Numbered from the stretch's first letter, positions 9,186 to 17,672 are shown. The stretch: 50,931 nt of DNA from Erysipelotrichaceae bacterium (GCA_012837435.1 DURD01000022.1:1-50931); one strand, 5' to 3'. Numbers and translations are program-made. The notes: generated by a model from the letters alone, not told the origin.

Positions 9186-10493
9186 ATGCGAATGGTCGAC
9201 TTGATTATCAAAAAAAGAAACGGAAAATCTCTAAATAAAGAAGAAATTGCTTTTTGGATTAATGGTTACACTAGAGGTGAAATACCTGATTACCAGTCTA
9301 GCGCAATGTGTATGGCCATTTTGTTTAAAGGGATGTCCGAAGAAGAGGTGGTTAATTTAACCGACTCTATGGTCCATTCTGGTGAAGTGTTAGATTTAAG
9401 CATTTTAAAAGGTGTAAAAGTCGATAAGCACTCGACCGGGGGTGTGGGGGATAAAACTTCTCTTATTTTAGGACCGATGGTCGCCGCCTGTGGAGCGACT
9501 TTTGCTAAACTCAGTGGCCGTGGTCTTAGTCATACGGGAGGGACTTTAGATAAATTAGAATCTATCCCCGGCTTAACCGTTGAAATTGAGGGCCATCGTT
9601 TTATCGAACAAGTAAATGAAATCGGGATAGCAATCGCCGGCCAAACTCAATCACTCGTCCCCGCGGATAAAAAGTTATACGCCTTAAGAGATGTGACGGG
9701 AACGGTGGAATCGATTCCTTTAATCGCTTCGAGCATCATGTCGAAGAAATTAGCCGCTGGGACTGACACTATTCTTTTAGATGTGAATGTCGGAAATGGC
9801 GCCTTTATGAAAGACATTAATGAGGCTCGAACCTTAGCTAAATTAATGGTTAAAATCGGCCATAACCTTTCACGTGATACTCGCGCCGTTCTTTCGAACA
9901 TGAACGAACCTTTAGGCTTGGCAATAGGTAACGCTTTAGAGGTTAAAGAAGCCATCGAGGCTTTACGAGGAAAAGGTCCGAGTGATTTAATGGAATTATG
10001 TTATACCTGTGGAAGCCTTATTCTCTTACAAGCTCATCTAGATGACAATCTAGAAGACGCACGTAAAAAACTAGAAAAAGTTATTGAAGATGGTTCAGCT
10101 TTTTCTTTATTTATAAAAATGGTCGAAGCTCAAGGAGGAGACATAGACTATATTTTAAATCCTAATAAATTTGTTCTAGCAAAAAACATCATCCCTGTTA
10201 AAGCGCAAAAAGATGGTTATATCAAAGAGATTAATGCTTTAGAAATCGGCCTAGCCTCGATGCTTTTAGGGGGAGGAAGAACCAAAATAGAAGATACCAT
10301 CGATATGGCCGCGGGAATCGTTTTAAATAAAAAAGTGGGCGACATCGTGAAAGAAAATGAAACGCTGTGCTACTTGCACACTAATAAAAAGCTTGATGAA
10401 ATCAAACAAATTATCATCGATGTCCAAAAGGCTTTTGTTATTAGCAAAGATTTTGTTCCCAAGCCAAAAGTAATTTTGGAGGTTATCGAATAA
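9186..10493 (+). CDS. pdp: Pyrimidine-nucleoside phosphorylase
   Basis: Splits uridine and thymidine with phosphate into base and (deoxy)ribose-1-phosphate in nucleoside salvage. The 435 residues match the usual length. The signature KLSGRGLSHTGGTLDKLESI and the phosphate-binding KHSTGGVGDKTS are intact, and the C-terminal alpha/beta domain (about 345-435) is present. Firmicute enzymes of this type take both uridine and thymidine, hence pdp rather than deoA, but sequence alone does not settle it. The start at 9186 has AGAGG 8 nt upstream; ATG at 9192 is less well placed. dtd overlaps its stop as TAATG. The cdd gene at 37545 belongs to the same salvage route. Confidence 0.93.
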   Translation: MRMVDLIIKKRNGKSLNKEEIAFWINGYTRGEIPDYQSSAMCMAILFKGMSEEEVVNLTDSMVHSGEVLDLSILKGVKVDKHSTGGVGDKTSLILGPMVAACGATFAKLSGRGLSHTGGTLDKLESIPGLTVEIEGHRFIEQVNEIGIAIAGQTQSLVPADKKLYALRDVTGTVESIPLIASSIMSKKLAAGTDTILLDVNVGNGAFMKDINEARTLAKLMVKIGHNLSRDTRAVLSNMNEPLGLAIGNALEVKEAIEALRGKGPSDLMELCYTCGSLILLQAHLDDNLEDARKKLEKVIEDGSAFSLFIKMVEAQGGDIDYILNPNKFVLAKNIIPVKAQKDGYIKEINALEIGLASMLLGGGRTKIEDTIDMAAGIVLNKKVGDIVKENETLCYLHTNKKLDEIKQIIIDVQKAFVISKDFVPKPKVILEVIE

Positions 10494-10948
10494 TGCGAAT
10501 AGTTATAACCACGGTTTTAAATGCTGAGATTGTCATCGATCAAAAAATCCATTCTTCAATTGGAAGAGGCTATTGTTTGCTCGTCGGTTTCACGCCTAGC
10601 GACAATGAACAAATCGTCGATAAAATGGTCGATAAATTATTGTCTTTAAGAGTTTTTATGGACGACAAAGGTTTAACTAATTTGTCAATCTATGATGTTA
10701 AAGGAGAAATAATTACCGTCAGCCAGTTTACTTTATACGCCGATTTATCTAAAGGAAGAAGGCCTTCGTTTACTAAGGCGATGCGCCCCGAAGAAGCTCA
10801 AGCCCTATATGAATATTTTAATGAGCAACTAAGGCAGAAATTTGGACCCATCGTTACGGGTGTTTTCGGCGCGGATATGAAGGTTAGTAGTGTAAATGAT
10901 GGACCGTTTACTGTCATTTTAGATAGTGAGGATATCATTAAAAAATGA
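10493..10948 (+). CDS. dtd: D-aminoacyl-tRNA deacylase
   Basis: Hydrolyses D-amino acids, and mischarged glycine, from tRNA and so protects translation. It has 151 residues, typical for DTD1. The catalytic SQFTL motif is present, and the Gly-cisPro motif reads NDGPFT where NxGPVT is usual. The N-terminus (MRIVITTVLNAEI) lacks the common QRV sequence. It overlaps pdp by one base and mnmA by four (ATGA), with GGAGG inside the pdp end as ribosome site, so the three genes form one tight operon. Confidence 0.94.
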   Translation: MRIVITTVLNAEIVIDQKIHSSIGRGYCLLVGFTPSDNEQIVDKMVDKLLSLRVFMDDKGLTNLSIYDVKGEIITVSQFTLYADLSKGRRPSFTKAMRPEEAQALYEYFNEQLRQKFGPIVTGVFGADMKVSSVNDGPFTVILDSEDIIKK

Positions 10949-12060
10949 AGGTTTTATTAGGTTTATCTGGCGGTGTCGATAGTGCGGTTTCCGCCTATCT
11001 ACTTTTAAAAATGGGACATGAAGTCACGGGGTGTTTTATGCGCAACTGGGATGCCTTAGCTAATAATGACTATTTAGGAAACCCAACCATTAATGATGAA
11101 AGATGTCCACAAGAAAAAGATTATGAAGACGCTAAAAGGGTCGCGGATATTTTAGGCATCAAACTTTTAAGAATCGATTACATTAAAGAGTATTGGGACG
11201 ATGTTTTCACTTACTTACTCAAAGAATATGAAAGTGGAAGAACACCTAATCCCGACATTTTCTGCAATAAATATGTAAAATTTGGTCCTTTCTTGGATTA
11301 CGCCAAAAGTCATGGCTATGACGCGATTGCGATGGGTCACTACGCTAAGCGCGTCGATAAAGAGGGAATCGCTTACTTATTGAAGAGTTTTGATAAGAAC
11401 AAAGATCAAACTTATTTCTTAAGTCAAATTAGTCAAGAGCAATTATCTTTTTGTTTATTTCCTTTAGGGGATATAAGTAAAAACGAAGTGAGAAAAATCG
11501 CTCATGAATTAGGTTTAAAAAGCGTGATGGATAAAAAAGATAGCACGGGAATTTGTTTTATCGGCGAAAGGAATTTTAAAGATTTTCTTAAAAATTACCT
11601 TCCGATGCAAAAAGGAAAAATTATCGATATCGAAAATAATCGTCTTATCGGTGAACACGAAGGAGCGATGTATTACACAATTGGTCAAAGAAAAGGATTA
11701 GGGATTGGGGGAATACCTGGGGAAGTCGCTAGAGGGTGGTTTGTCGTCGATAAAGATGTAAAAAACAATGTGGTTTATGTGGCGAGTGGCGACGAAAATA
11801 AATATCTCTATAGTGTAGGGTGCTCAATCAACAATCTAAATTGGATTAGTAAAAAACCTCTAATTAATCATCGATACCATGCCAAATTTCGTTATCGTCA
11901 AGCGGATAATCCAGTCATCATTACTAGCATGAATGAAGAAGAAATTGAACTATCTTTTATCTCGCCGATAAAAGCTGTAACTCCGGGGCAAGCGGCGGTG
12001 ATTTATGAAGGAGACATTTGTCTCGGTGGTGGAATAATCGAAAAGGTCTATAAAAAATAA
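10945..12060 (+). CDS. mnmA: tRNA-specific 2-thiouridylase MnmA
   Basis: ATP-dependent thiolation of U34 in tRNA for Lys, Glu and Gln. The 371 residues carry the PP-loop GLSGGVDS (6-13) and the two catalytic cysteines C107 (NPDIFCNKY) and C204 (STGICFIGE). The start overlaps dtd as ATGA. The last 28 bp before the stop are repeated at 13475-13502, where the frame continues with CAA TAG. The older form of the gene may thus have ended ...YKKQ; the present TAA stop may have been brought in with the Fic/LRR block. Confidence 0.95.
   Translation: MKVLLGLSGGVDSAVSAYLLLKMGHEVTGCFMRNWDALANNDYLGNPTINDERCPQEKDYEDAKRVADILGIKLLRIDYIKEYWDDVFTYLLKEYESGRTPNPDIFCNKYVKFGPFLDYAKSHGYDAIAMGHYAKRVDKEGIAYLLKSFDKNKDQTYFLSQISQEQLSFCLFPLGDISKNEVRKIAHELGLKSVMDKKDSTGICFIGERNFKDFLKNYLPMQKGKIIDIENNRLIGEHEGAMYYTIGQRKGLGIGGIPGEVARGWFVVDKDVKNNVVYVASGDENKYLYSVGCSINNLNWISKKPLINHRYHAKFRYRQADNPVIITSMNEEEIELSFISPIKAVTPGQAAVIYEGDICLGGGIIEKVYKK
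12030..12057 (+). repeat. 28-bp direct repeat, copy 1 (3' end of mnmA)
   Basis: Identical over 28 bp to 13475-13502. It covers the final codons of mnmA (G-I-I-E-K-V-Y-K-K) and is followed here by TAA. Together the two copies bracket the fic/LRR block. Confidence 0.9.
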
Positions 12061-12065
12061 GTCTA

Positions 12066-12094
12066 TTGATTATTTAACTAAAATGTTGTATATT
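12066..12094 (+). promoter_or_regulatory. fic promoter
   Basis: TTGATT (12066-12071), 17-nt spacer, TATATT (12089-12094), followed by AGAGGT (12105-12110). It lies wholly inside the inserted block, so the block carries its own promoter. Confidence 0.7.
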
Positions 12095-12118
12095 TTAGGC
12101 AAATAGAGGTATTTGTCT

Positions 12119-13171
12119 ATGAGAAGATTTGATTATTCGTTTTTAGAAAAGGAACCTATTCCCTCCAATATTGCGTCAATGCTTTTTGCGATTGAAAGAA
12201 ATAAAACCACTTCTGATTTTTTTAAAGAAAAATATCCTCAAGTTTTTAATAATTTAGTAAAGATAGCAAAAGTGCAATCTGTTAAAGCCAGTAATGCCAT
12301 CGAAGGAATTGTAACGACTGATCAAAGAATTAAACAATTAGTTAATGAATCTACTGAACCTAGAAATCATAACGAAGAAGAAATTGCTGGCTATAGAGAT
12401 GTCTTAAATAGAATTCATCTAGATTACCAAACCATCGATATTGAAACTAGACAAATATTATTACTTCATCGTGATTTGTTAGAAAGAAAACAAACACCGA
12501 CGAGAGGGATGTTTAAAACAGTTGATAATGTCATAATGCAGATTAACGCTGATGGTAGTAGAAGTGTTAGATTTAGACCAGTTCCAGCGATTGAAACTCC
12601 TCAATCAATGGAACAACTTGAATTAGCGTTTATCGACGCTAGAAGTAACTCTAATATCAATCCATTATTATTAATTCCTTGCTATATTTTAGATTTCTTA
12701 TGTATCCATCCATTTGAAGATGGGAATGGTAGAATGTCTAGATTATTAACATTATTACTTTTATATAAAACTAGGTATGATGTTGGCAAATACGTTTCTC
12801 TAGAAAACATTATCAATAAGAATAAAGGCATGTATTACCAAAAACTTTATGAATCATCTTTAGGTTGGGCGGAGAACCGTAATTCTTATTGGCCGTTTAT
12901 TGAAAACTTTTTAATGACTTTGTTATCCGCTTATAACGAATTAATACGTCGATATGAGATTATTAAAGACAAGAAGTTATCGAAAGCGGAAAGAGTGGAA
13001 GAAATAATTAAAGCCACACTTGGAAAGATTACAAAAAAAGAGATTCATGAAATATGGCCGGATATCTCAATTAATACAATCGAACTCGAATTAGCAAGAT
13101 TGTTAAAAGAAGGATTGATTGAAAAGATGGGCAACACTAATGGCGCGGCCTATTTCTGGAAAGGGAAATAG
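12119..13171 (+). CDS. Fic family protein (AMP-transferase fold), active motif intact
   Basis: Fic enzymes transfer AMP or another nucleotide moiety onto target proteins. The motif HPFEDGNGRMSR starts at H197 and has every key residue of HPFx(D/E)GNGR. Upstream, S58-N-A-I-E62-G63 fits the inhibitory (S/T)xxxE(G/N) motif, so this is a self-inhibited class II Fic with the inhibitor helix in its own N-terminus. A Fic_N-like region precedes the core, and a winged-helix segment lies at about 288-345. The 350-residue start is ATG at 12119, which has AGAGGT 8 nt upstream; a TTG at 12113 is too close to that site. It sits in a block flanked by direct repeats, so it is probably acquired. The target protein is unknown. 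Confidence 0.92.
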   Translation: MRRFDYSFLEKEPIPSNIASMLFAIERNKTTSDFFKEKYPQVFNNLVKIAKVQSVKASNAIEGIVTTDQRIKQLVNESTEPRNHNEEEIAGYRDVLNRIHLDYQTIDIETRQILLLHRDLLERKQTPTRGMFKTVDNVIMQINADGSRSVRFRPVPAIETPQSMEQLELAFIDARSNSNINPLLLIPCYILDFLCIHPFEDGNGRMSRLLTLLLLYKTRYDVGKYVSLENIINKNKGMYYQKLYESSLGWAENRNSYWPFIENFLMTLLSAYNELIRRYEIIKDKKLSKAERVEEIIKATLGKITKKEIHEIWPDISINTIELELARLLKEGLIEKMGNTNGAAYFWKGK

Positions 13172-13221
13172 GGTATATCATCTAAATGGACGATTTAGAT
13201 TTTTATGGAGGATTATCTAAA

Positions 13222-13473
13222 ATGAAAAGTGCAAAGACTGGATATGCAGTCGACGACTTATTTGAAGAGTTCTATATTCCAAAAGCGGTAAAAGCCATCG
13301 CTCCAGACGCCATCAATGGTCTCAGATTCCTAAATAGCGTTTATTTCGATGGAAGTGAAGAAGAATTTAATGCGGTTTTCGATAGTGAAACAAAGAAACA
13401 GCAATTTACTAGCACCAACCCTAATTTGGTATTCTTTGTTAGAAATACCAATGGTGAATACGTACCGCTTTAA
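13222..13473 (+). CDS. Small BspA-type leucine-rich-repeat (LRR_5-like) protein
   Basis: An 83-residue product. Residues from about 18 on (YIPKAVKAIAPDAINGLRFL, then SVYFDGSEEEFNAVF) follow the BspA/LRR_5 pattern IPxSVxxIGxxAFxGCxxLxSVYFxGSxEEFxAI. There is no signal peptide, so this is about one repeat unit with its usual tail rather than a surface protein. The start at 13222 has GGAGG (13207-13211) 10 nt upstream; an in-frame ATG at 13186 has no ribosome site. It follows fic by 50 nt in the same repeat-bounded block. It could be a Fic partner or target, or a remnant of a larger LRR gene. Confidence 0.6.
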   Translation: MKSAKTGYAVDDLFEEFYIPKAVKAIAPDAINGLRFLNSVYFDGSEEEFNAVFDSETKKQQFTSTNPNLVFFVRNTNGEYVPL

Positions 13474-13474
13474 T

Positions 13475-13502
13475 TGGAATAATCGAAAAGGTCTATAAAA
13501 AA
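13475..13502 (+). repeat. 28-bp direct repeat, copy 2 (displaced mnmA end)
   Basis: Exact copy of 12030-12057. Read in the mnmA frame it encodes the same final residues and then continues CAA TAG. This looks like the original mnmA terminus, now cut off from its gene. Confidence 0.9.
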
Positions 13503-13533
13503 CAATAGTTTTTGTCTTTTCTTTATGATAAAT

Positions 13534-13760
13534 TGTTTCTGTTAAGCAAGAAGCCCATTCACGAAATATCCTCTTAGCGAATACCTAGCGGTGAAAAGGG
13601 TATAGGTAAAGCGTGAAAAGCCACTTCCCAAGATTCGGGTAATGCCGACGTTCGAATTGCGTAAGATTCAAAAATGAGTGCTTCTATGGTTAGAAGAAAA
13701 AGGATGGTACCGCGGAGAAATTCGTTCCTTACTAGGGGACGATTTTGTATTTTTTGGAGG
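13534..13760 (+). promoter_or_regulatory. T-box riboswitch controlling alaS
   Basis: The T-box sequence AGGATGGTACCGCGG is at 13701-13715. Stem III is CTTCTA/TAGAAG (13681-13696). AAGGA (13700-13704) can pair with TCCTT (13726-13730) as antiterminator. The competing terminator pairs TCGTTCC (13722-13728) with GGGGACGA (13735-13742) before a T-run that reaches the alaS ribosome site GGAGG (13756-13760). Upstream, TTCACG (13558-13563) pairs with CGTGAA (13612-13617) and TACCTA (13582-13587) with TAGGTA (13603-13608), parts of stem I. Uncharged alanine tRNA should favour read-through. I could not place the Ala specifier codon with certainty. The leader accounts for the whole gap 13503-13766. Confidence 0.9.
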
Positions 13761-13766
13761 TAGTCT

Positions 13767-16364
13767 ATGCGTTACATGAAAGCCAAAGACATTCGCAGAA
13801 TGTGGTTAGATTTTTTTGCCAGCAAAGGACATCACATTGAAGCGGGCTCATCTTTAATTCCCAAGAACGATCCAACTTTGTTATGGATTAATTCCGGCGT
13901 CGCGGCTCTAAAAAAATATTTTGATGGCAGCGAAGTTCCTCCGAGCAGGAGAATAGTCAATGCACAAAAAAGTATTAGAACGAACGACATTGAAAATGTG
14001 GGTCGGACCTCTAGACACCACACATTTTTTGAAATGTTAGGTAATTTTTCTATCGGTGATTATTTTAGAAAAGAAGTTATCCCTTGGGCAGTAGAACTTT
14101 TGACCGATAAAAAATGGTTCGGTATCGAAAAAGAAAAGTTATATATCACTTATCATCCCCATGATTTAGAAACGAAAAAATGTTGGATGAACGCGGGCAT
14201 CAGCGAAGATCATCTGATTGCTAACGAAGATAATTATTGGGAAATTGGCGAAGGACCTTGCGGACCAGATACCGAAATTTTCTTTGATCGTGGAGAAAAA
14301 TTTGATCCTCAGCGCCTCGGTTTAAAATTATTAATTGAAGATTTAGAAAACGATCGCTATATCGAGATCTGGAATATCGTCTTTTCACAATTTTGTGCGG
14401 TTCCAGGTATTTGTCGAGACGACTATCAAGAACTACCCTGTAAAAACATCGATACCGGGGCGGGACTTGAAAGACTAGCCTGCATCATGCAAGGAACGAA
14501 TTCTAACTTTGAAACTGATTTGTTTTATCCTCTCATCAAAGAAGTCGAAAAGAAAAGTGGCAAAAAATATCTAGATAACCCCTTGCCTTTTCGCGTAATT
14601 GCCGATCACATTAGAGCTATCACCTTCGCTTTAGCGGATGGGGAATCTTTTTCAAACGAAGGAAGAGGCTACGTTTTAAGAAGACTATTAAGAAGAGCGG
14701 TGCGGTATGGCAAAGTTTTGGGAATAGAAAAGCCCTTCCTTTTTGAGTTGGTTTCTATCGTCGCTAACATCATGCAAGACTATTATCCTTATCTACTAGA
14801 TAAACAAGAATACGTGGCTAAAATTGTTAGAGCCGAAGAAGAAAAATTCATTAAAACTCTAAATAATGGCGAAGCCTTATTAATAAAATTAATAAAGGAA
14901 AACCGCTCCATCAGTGGCGCGGAGGTTTTTAAGCTCTACGATACTTTTGGTTTTCCCAAAGAACTAACCCTAGAAATTTGCGAGGAACAGGGTGTTTCTG
15001 TCGATTTAAAAGAGTTCGATGACTTGATGCAAAAACAAAAGCAAAGAGCGAGAGACGCTAGAAGCGATTTGCAGTCTATGAATAAACAAGCCATCGATTT
15101 GATAAACTGCACCCTTCCTTCGACATTTAATTACGGTGGTTCTCAAATTGTTTCCACAGTCATCGCCTGCTTTAAAGATGGTCAGAAAGTCGACAGTTTG
15201 GATGACGAAGGGGAAATCATGCTCGAAGTCACCAATTTCTATGCCGAAAGTGGGGGTCAAGTTTCCGATACCGGTACGATAGAAAACGACCAGATGTTAG
15301 CCAAAGTCGTCGAGGTCATTAAAGCGCCTAATCGTCAACATCTCCATTATTTAAAGGTGATGTACGGAGAAATTAAAGTTGGTGATCAAGTAACGCTTAA
15401 AGTCGATGAATATCGCCGCGCTTTAATCGAAAGAAATCATTCTTCGGTCCATTTGTTGCAACAAGCTTTAACCGAAGTACTAGGGGATCATATCGTTCAA
15501 CACGGCAGCAGTGTCAACGATGAATACTCTCACTTTGACTTTAATCATTATGAGAAAATGAGCGCCGAGCAAATCGCTGAAGTCGAAAGAAAAGTCAATC
15601 AATACATCGCTTCGGCTATCAAAGAAGAAACTCTCGTTTTACCGATTGAAGAAGCCAAAAAAATCGGCGCAAAAGCTCTGTTTGATGATAAATATGGCGA
15701 GACCGTTCGCGTCGTAACTTTCGGTGAAGTTTCAAAGGAATTTTGTGGAGGCACTCACGTTAGTAACACCGCGGATATCGGCGTTTTTGTCATCGAATAT
15801 GAAGAGAGCATCGCCGCGGGGATTAGAAGAATTCAATCGAGAACTTCTTTTGGGGCCTATGAATTATTAAAGAAAAGAGAAAATATCTTAAACGTCAGCC
15901 GCGATTTATTGACTGCGGGCTCGATTGGCGAAGTGCCAAATAGAATTAAATGTTTACAAAGGGAAAAAGAACTTTTAGCTAAAGAAAACGATGTTCTAGA
16001 GCAAAAAATTGCTGGAGCAATCAGCAATAATTTAAAACAATCTTTTGTGGAAAAAGATGACCTACAAGTGCTCGTGCAATTTCTTAAAGAGCAAAAAAGA
16101 GAATCTCTATTAAAGATTATCGATAATTTAAAAGCGAACAAAGATAACTATCTAATCGCTTTGATCGGTGAAGAAAATGGAGGTTATCCTCTTGTTGTCG
16201 CTGCGAGTAGAAAGGCGAATGACCAAGGCTTTTTAGCGGGAAAAATCGTCAAAAAGATGGCGAATATTTTAGGGGGTTCTGGAGGCGGTAGACCAGAGTT
16301 AGCTTCGGGAGCGGGAAAAGATATTTCAAAATTAAAGGAAGCTAAAGACGTATTGTTGAAGTAA
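13767..16364 (+). CDS. alaS: Alanyl-tRNA synthetase
   Basis: Charges alanine tRNA, 865 residues, a normal length. The class II catalytic core is at the N-terminus. The editing domain has the zinc site H558xxxH562 (in NHSSVHLLQQ) with C660 and H664 (CGGTH). The C-terminal DHHA1 domain ends in GGSGGGRPELASGAGKD. The ATG at 13767 has GGAGG 6 nt upstream; ATG at 13776 is an alternative. It is controlled by the T-box leader and is followed without gap by ruvX (TAATG), as in the Bacillus alaS-yrrK-yrzB cluster. Confidence 0.97.
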   Translation: MRYMKAKDIRRMWLDFFASKGHHIEAGSSLIPKNDPTLLWINSGVAALKKYFDGSEVPPSRRIVNAQKSIRTNDIENVGRTSRHHTFFEMLGNFSIGDYFRKEVIPWAVELLTDKKWFGIEKEKLYITYHPHDLETKKCWMNAGISEDHLIANEDNYWEIGEGPCGPDTEIFFDRGEKFDPQRLGLKLLIEDLENDRYIEIWNIVFSQFCAVPGICRDDYQELPCKNIDTGAGLERLACIMQGTNSNFETDLFYPLIKEVEKKSGKKYLDNPLPFRVIADHIRAITFALADGESFSNEGRGYVLRRLLRRAVRYGKVLGIEKPFLFELVSIVANIMQDYYPYLLDKQEYVAKIVRAEEEKFIKTLNNGEALLIKLIKENRSISGAEVFKLYDTFGFPKELTLEICEEQGVSVDLKEFDDLMQKQKQRARDARSDLQSMNKQAIDLINCTLPSTFNYGGSQIVSTVIACFKDGQKVDSLDDEGEIMLEVTNFYAESGGQVSDTGTIENDQMLAKVVEVIKAPNRQHLHYLKVMYGEIKVGDQVTLKVDEYRRALIERNHSSVHLLQQALTEVLGDHIVQHGSSVNDEYSHFDFNHYEKMSAEQIAEVERKVNQYIASAIKEETLVLPIEEAKKIGAKALFDDKYGETVRVVTFGEVSKEFCGGTHVSNTADIGVFVIEYEESIAAGIRRIQSRTSFGAYELLKKRENILNVSRDLLTAGSIGEVPNRIKCLQREKELLAKENDVLEQKIAGAISNNLKQSFVEKDDLQVLVQFLKEQKRESLLKIIDNLKANKDNYLIALIGEENGGYPLVVAASRKANDQGFLAGKIVKKMANILGGSGGGRPELASGAGKDISKLKEAKDVLLK

Positions 16365-16789
16365 TGGTTAAGAAACATTTAGGTTTAGATTTAGGGATAA
16401 AAACATTAGGCATCGCCTATAACGATTCTTTAGGCTTTGTTCACGGTTTAGAAAGCTTTCGCTTCGATAAAAATCAATACATCGTCGCGAGAAAGCACGT
16501 CCTAGAGCTCTGCGAAAAAATGTCCATCAATGACTTAGTCATTGGGTTACCTTTACATCTCAGTGGGAAGAAGAGTGAAATGAGCGATATTTGCTTGAGA
16601 TTTAGAGATGATTTATTAAAAGAAAAACCCTCGTTAAACATTGAAATGATGGATGAGAGATTGACAAGCGTGACGGCGAATAAGAGCATTTCTGAAAGAG
16701 GAATGAACCATCAAAAGAGAAAAGAAAATGTCGATCGTATCGCCGCTTGTATAATATTAGATACTTATTTAAAGATGAAAGGTTATTAG
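16364..16789 (+). CDS. ruvX: YqgF/RuvX family RNase H-like nuclease
   Basis: A 141-residue RNase H-fold protein of the YqgF family, linked to pre-16S rRNA processing and anti-termination. The opening LGLDLGIKTLGIAYND gives the first catalytic Asp, VIGLPLHLSG the central segment, and MDERLTSVTA plus DRIAACIILDTYL the C-terminal acidic residues. It overlaps alaS by one base and probably shares the T-box-controlled transcript. Confidence 0.93.
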   Translation: MVKKHLGLDLGIKTLGIAYNDSLGFVHGLESFRFDKNQYIVARKHVLELCEKMSINDLVIGLPLHLSGKKSEMSDICLRFRDDLLKEKPSLNIEMMDERLTSVTANKSISERGMNHQKRKENVDRIAACIILDTYLKMKGY

Positions 16790-16793
16790 TAGT

Positions 16794-17063
16794 ATGAAAA
16801 TCGAAAATGAAAATCAGATGGTCGTGGTGGATGAAGAAGGTAAAGAGCGTTTGATGGAAATTCTTTTTACCTATGACAACGAAGATAGAGAAGCTTCCTA
16901 TGTTTTCTTTTATGACCCTGAAGATCCTGAGCAGGAAGTCACCGTGATGCGCTATTACGATAATGGCGAATTAGAGGATATCGATGATGACGAAGAATAC
17001 GAAGAGGTCCTAGAAGTTTTTAATGCGTGGCAAGAAGATATTAATATCCAAGAAGGAAATTAA
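16794..17063 (+). CDS. DUF1292 family acidic protein (YrzB-like)
   Basis: An 89-residue, strongly acidic protein (IDDDEEYEEVLEVFNAW near the end) with the DUF1292 pattern: an N-terminal 'VVDEEGKE' stretch, LFTYDNEDREASYVFFYDP and an acidic C-terminus. Function is unknown. It follows ruvX by 4 nt, in the same place as Bacillus yrzB, so it is the last gene of the alaS unit. A weak A/T-rich hairpin (17075-17099) follows it and may end the transcript. Confidence 0.88.
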   Translation: MKIENENQMVVVDEEGKERLMEILFTYDNEDREASYVFFYDPEDPEQEVTVMRYYDNGELEDIDDDEEYEEVLEVFNAWQEDINIQEGN

Positions 17064-17107
17064 AAAAATAGTAAATAAAAGTTATAGCAATACTTTTATG
17101 ATGTTGA

Positions 17108-17113
17108 TATAAT
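17108..17113 (+). promoter_or_regulatory. greA -10 box
   Basis: TATAAT preceded by TGTTGA and followed by GAGGG, a ribosome site close to the greA ATG at 17141. No clear -35 box is visible at 16-18 nt spacing. Confidence 0.5.
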
Positions 17114-17140
17114 GTCGCTTGCTAGAAAAGAGGGTTAGTT

Positions 17141-17614
17141 ATGGCTGAGAAACAAAAACTCACAAAAGCTGGTTATAAAAAATTGGAAGATGAAATGTCT
17201 TATTTAATTAATGTTGTCAGAGAGGAAGTCAAGGCTCAACTTGCTGAAGCAAGAGCGCAAGGCGACCTATCTGAAAATGCGGATTATGACGCGGCGAGAA
17301 ATAAACAAGGTGAAGTAGAAAAGCGCATAAAAGAAATCGAAAACATTTTGGTCGATGCTGAAATTATCGAAGAAAGTAAGGCCAACACTAAAAAAGTGGG
17401 GCTAGGGACGACCGTTACCATTCGTTTCTTAGAAGATAATTCGGAAAAATCATTCATGATTGTCGCCACTGTTGAAACCAATCCATTCGCTGGTAGAATT
17501 TCTAACTCCTGTCCTCTAGGAAAAGCCTTAGTCGGTCGAGGCGTCGGCGAAATTGTCGAAGTAAAAGCCGCCAGAAATTACAAAGTAGAAATCTTAAAAA
17601 TTGAAATTAAATAA
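17141..17614 (+). CDS. greA: Transcription elongation factor GreA
   Basis: Rescues backtracked RNA polymerase by stimulating transcript cleavage in the secondary channel. It has 157 residues with the N-terminal coiled coil carrying the conserved tip GDLSENADYDAARNKQ, where the acidic residues act, and a C-terminal FKBP-like domain. It has its own promoter and a GAGGG ribosome site. Downstream comes the terminator/leader of comEA. Confidence 0.96.
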   Translation: MAEKQKLTKAGYKKLEDEMSYLINVVREEVKAQLAEARAQGDLSENADYDAARNKQGEVEKRIKEIENILVDAEIIEESKANTKKVGLGTTVTIRFLEDNSEKSFMIVATVETNPFAGRISNSCPLGKALVGRGVGEIVEVKAARNYKVEILKIEIK

Positions 17615-17623
17615 ATACATTTT

Positions 17624-17672
17624 TAGACAAAAAACTCTCAACCTCCCTATTAGTTAAGTAAGGAGGTTTTTT
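17624..17672 (+). promoter_or_regulatory. comEA leader: promoter with SD-hiding hairpin/terminator
   Basis: TAGACA (17624-17629), 18-nt spacer, TATTAG (17648-17653). AACCTCC (17640-17646) pairs with GGAGGTT (17662-17668), followed by TTTT and the comEA ATG. The downstream arm is the ribosome site itself. In RNA read through from greA the hairpin forms, acting as terminator and masking the site. RNA started from the local -10 would begin near 17660, lack the upstream arm and leave the site free. The same layout lies before the C39 gene at 35857. Confidence 0.55.

Larger units (their letters stand above)
12030..13502. mobile_element. Candidate inserted block: fic plus LRR gene between direct repeats
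   Basis: About 1,445 bp (one repeat plus the interior) lies between two exact 28-bp copies of the mnmA 3' end. It holds its own promoter, a fic gene and a small leucine-rich-repeat gene, and ends two bases after the second stop. Removing one repeat and the interior would restore mnmA reading through to CAA TAG, followed directly by the alaS leader. That is the pattern left by elements that integrate at the 3' end of a gene and rebuild it. No integrase or transposase is inside the block, so it would have been moved in trans or by homologous recombination. The duplication is seen; mobility is inferred. Confidence 0.6.

Noticed and set aside
12113-12118. TTG start for the Fic protein
   Set aside because: Only two bases from the AGAGGT site; the ATG at 12119 has proper 8-nt spacing.
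17075-17099. Terminator before greA
   Set aside because: Stem is almost all A/T with no following T-run, and it overlaps the greA promoter region; noted only as weak.
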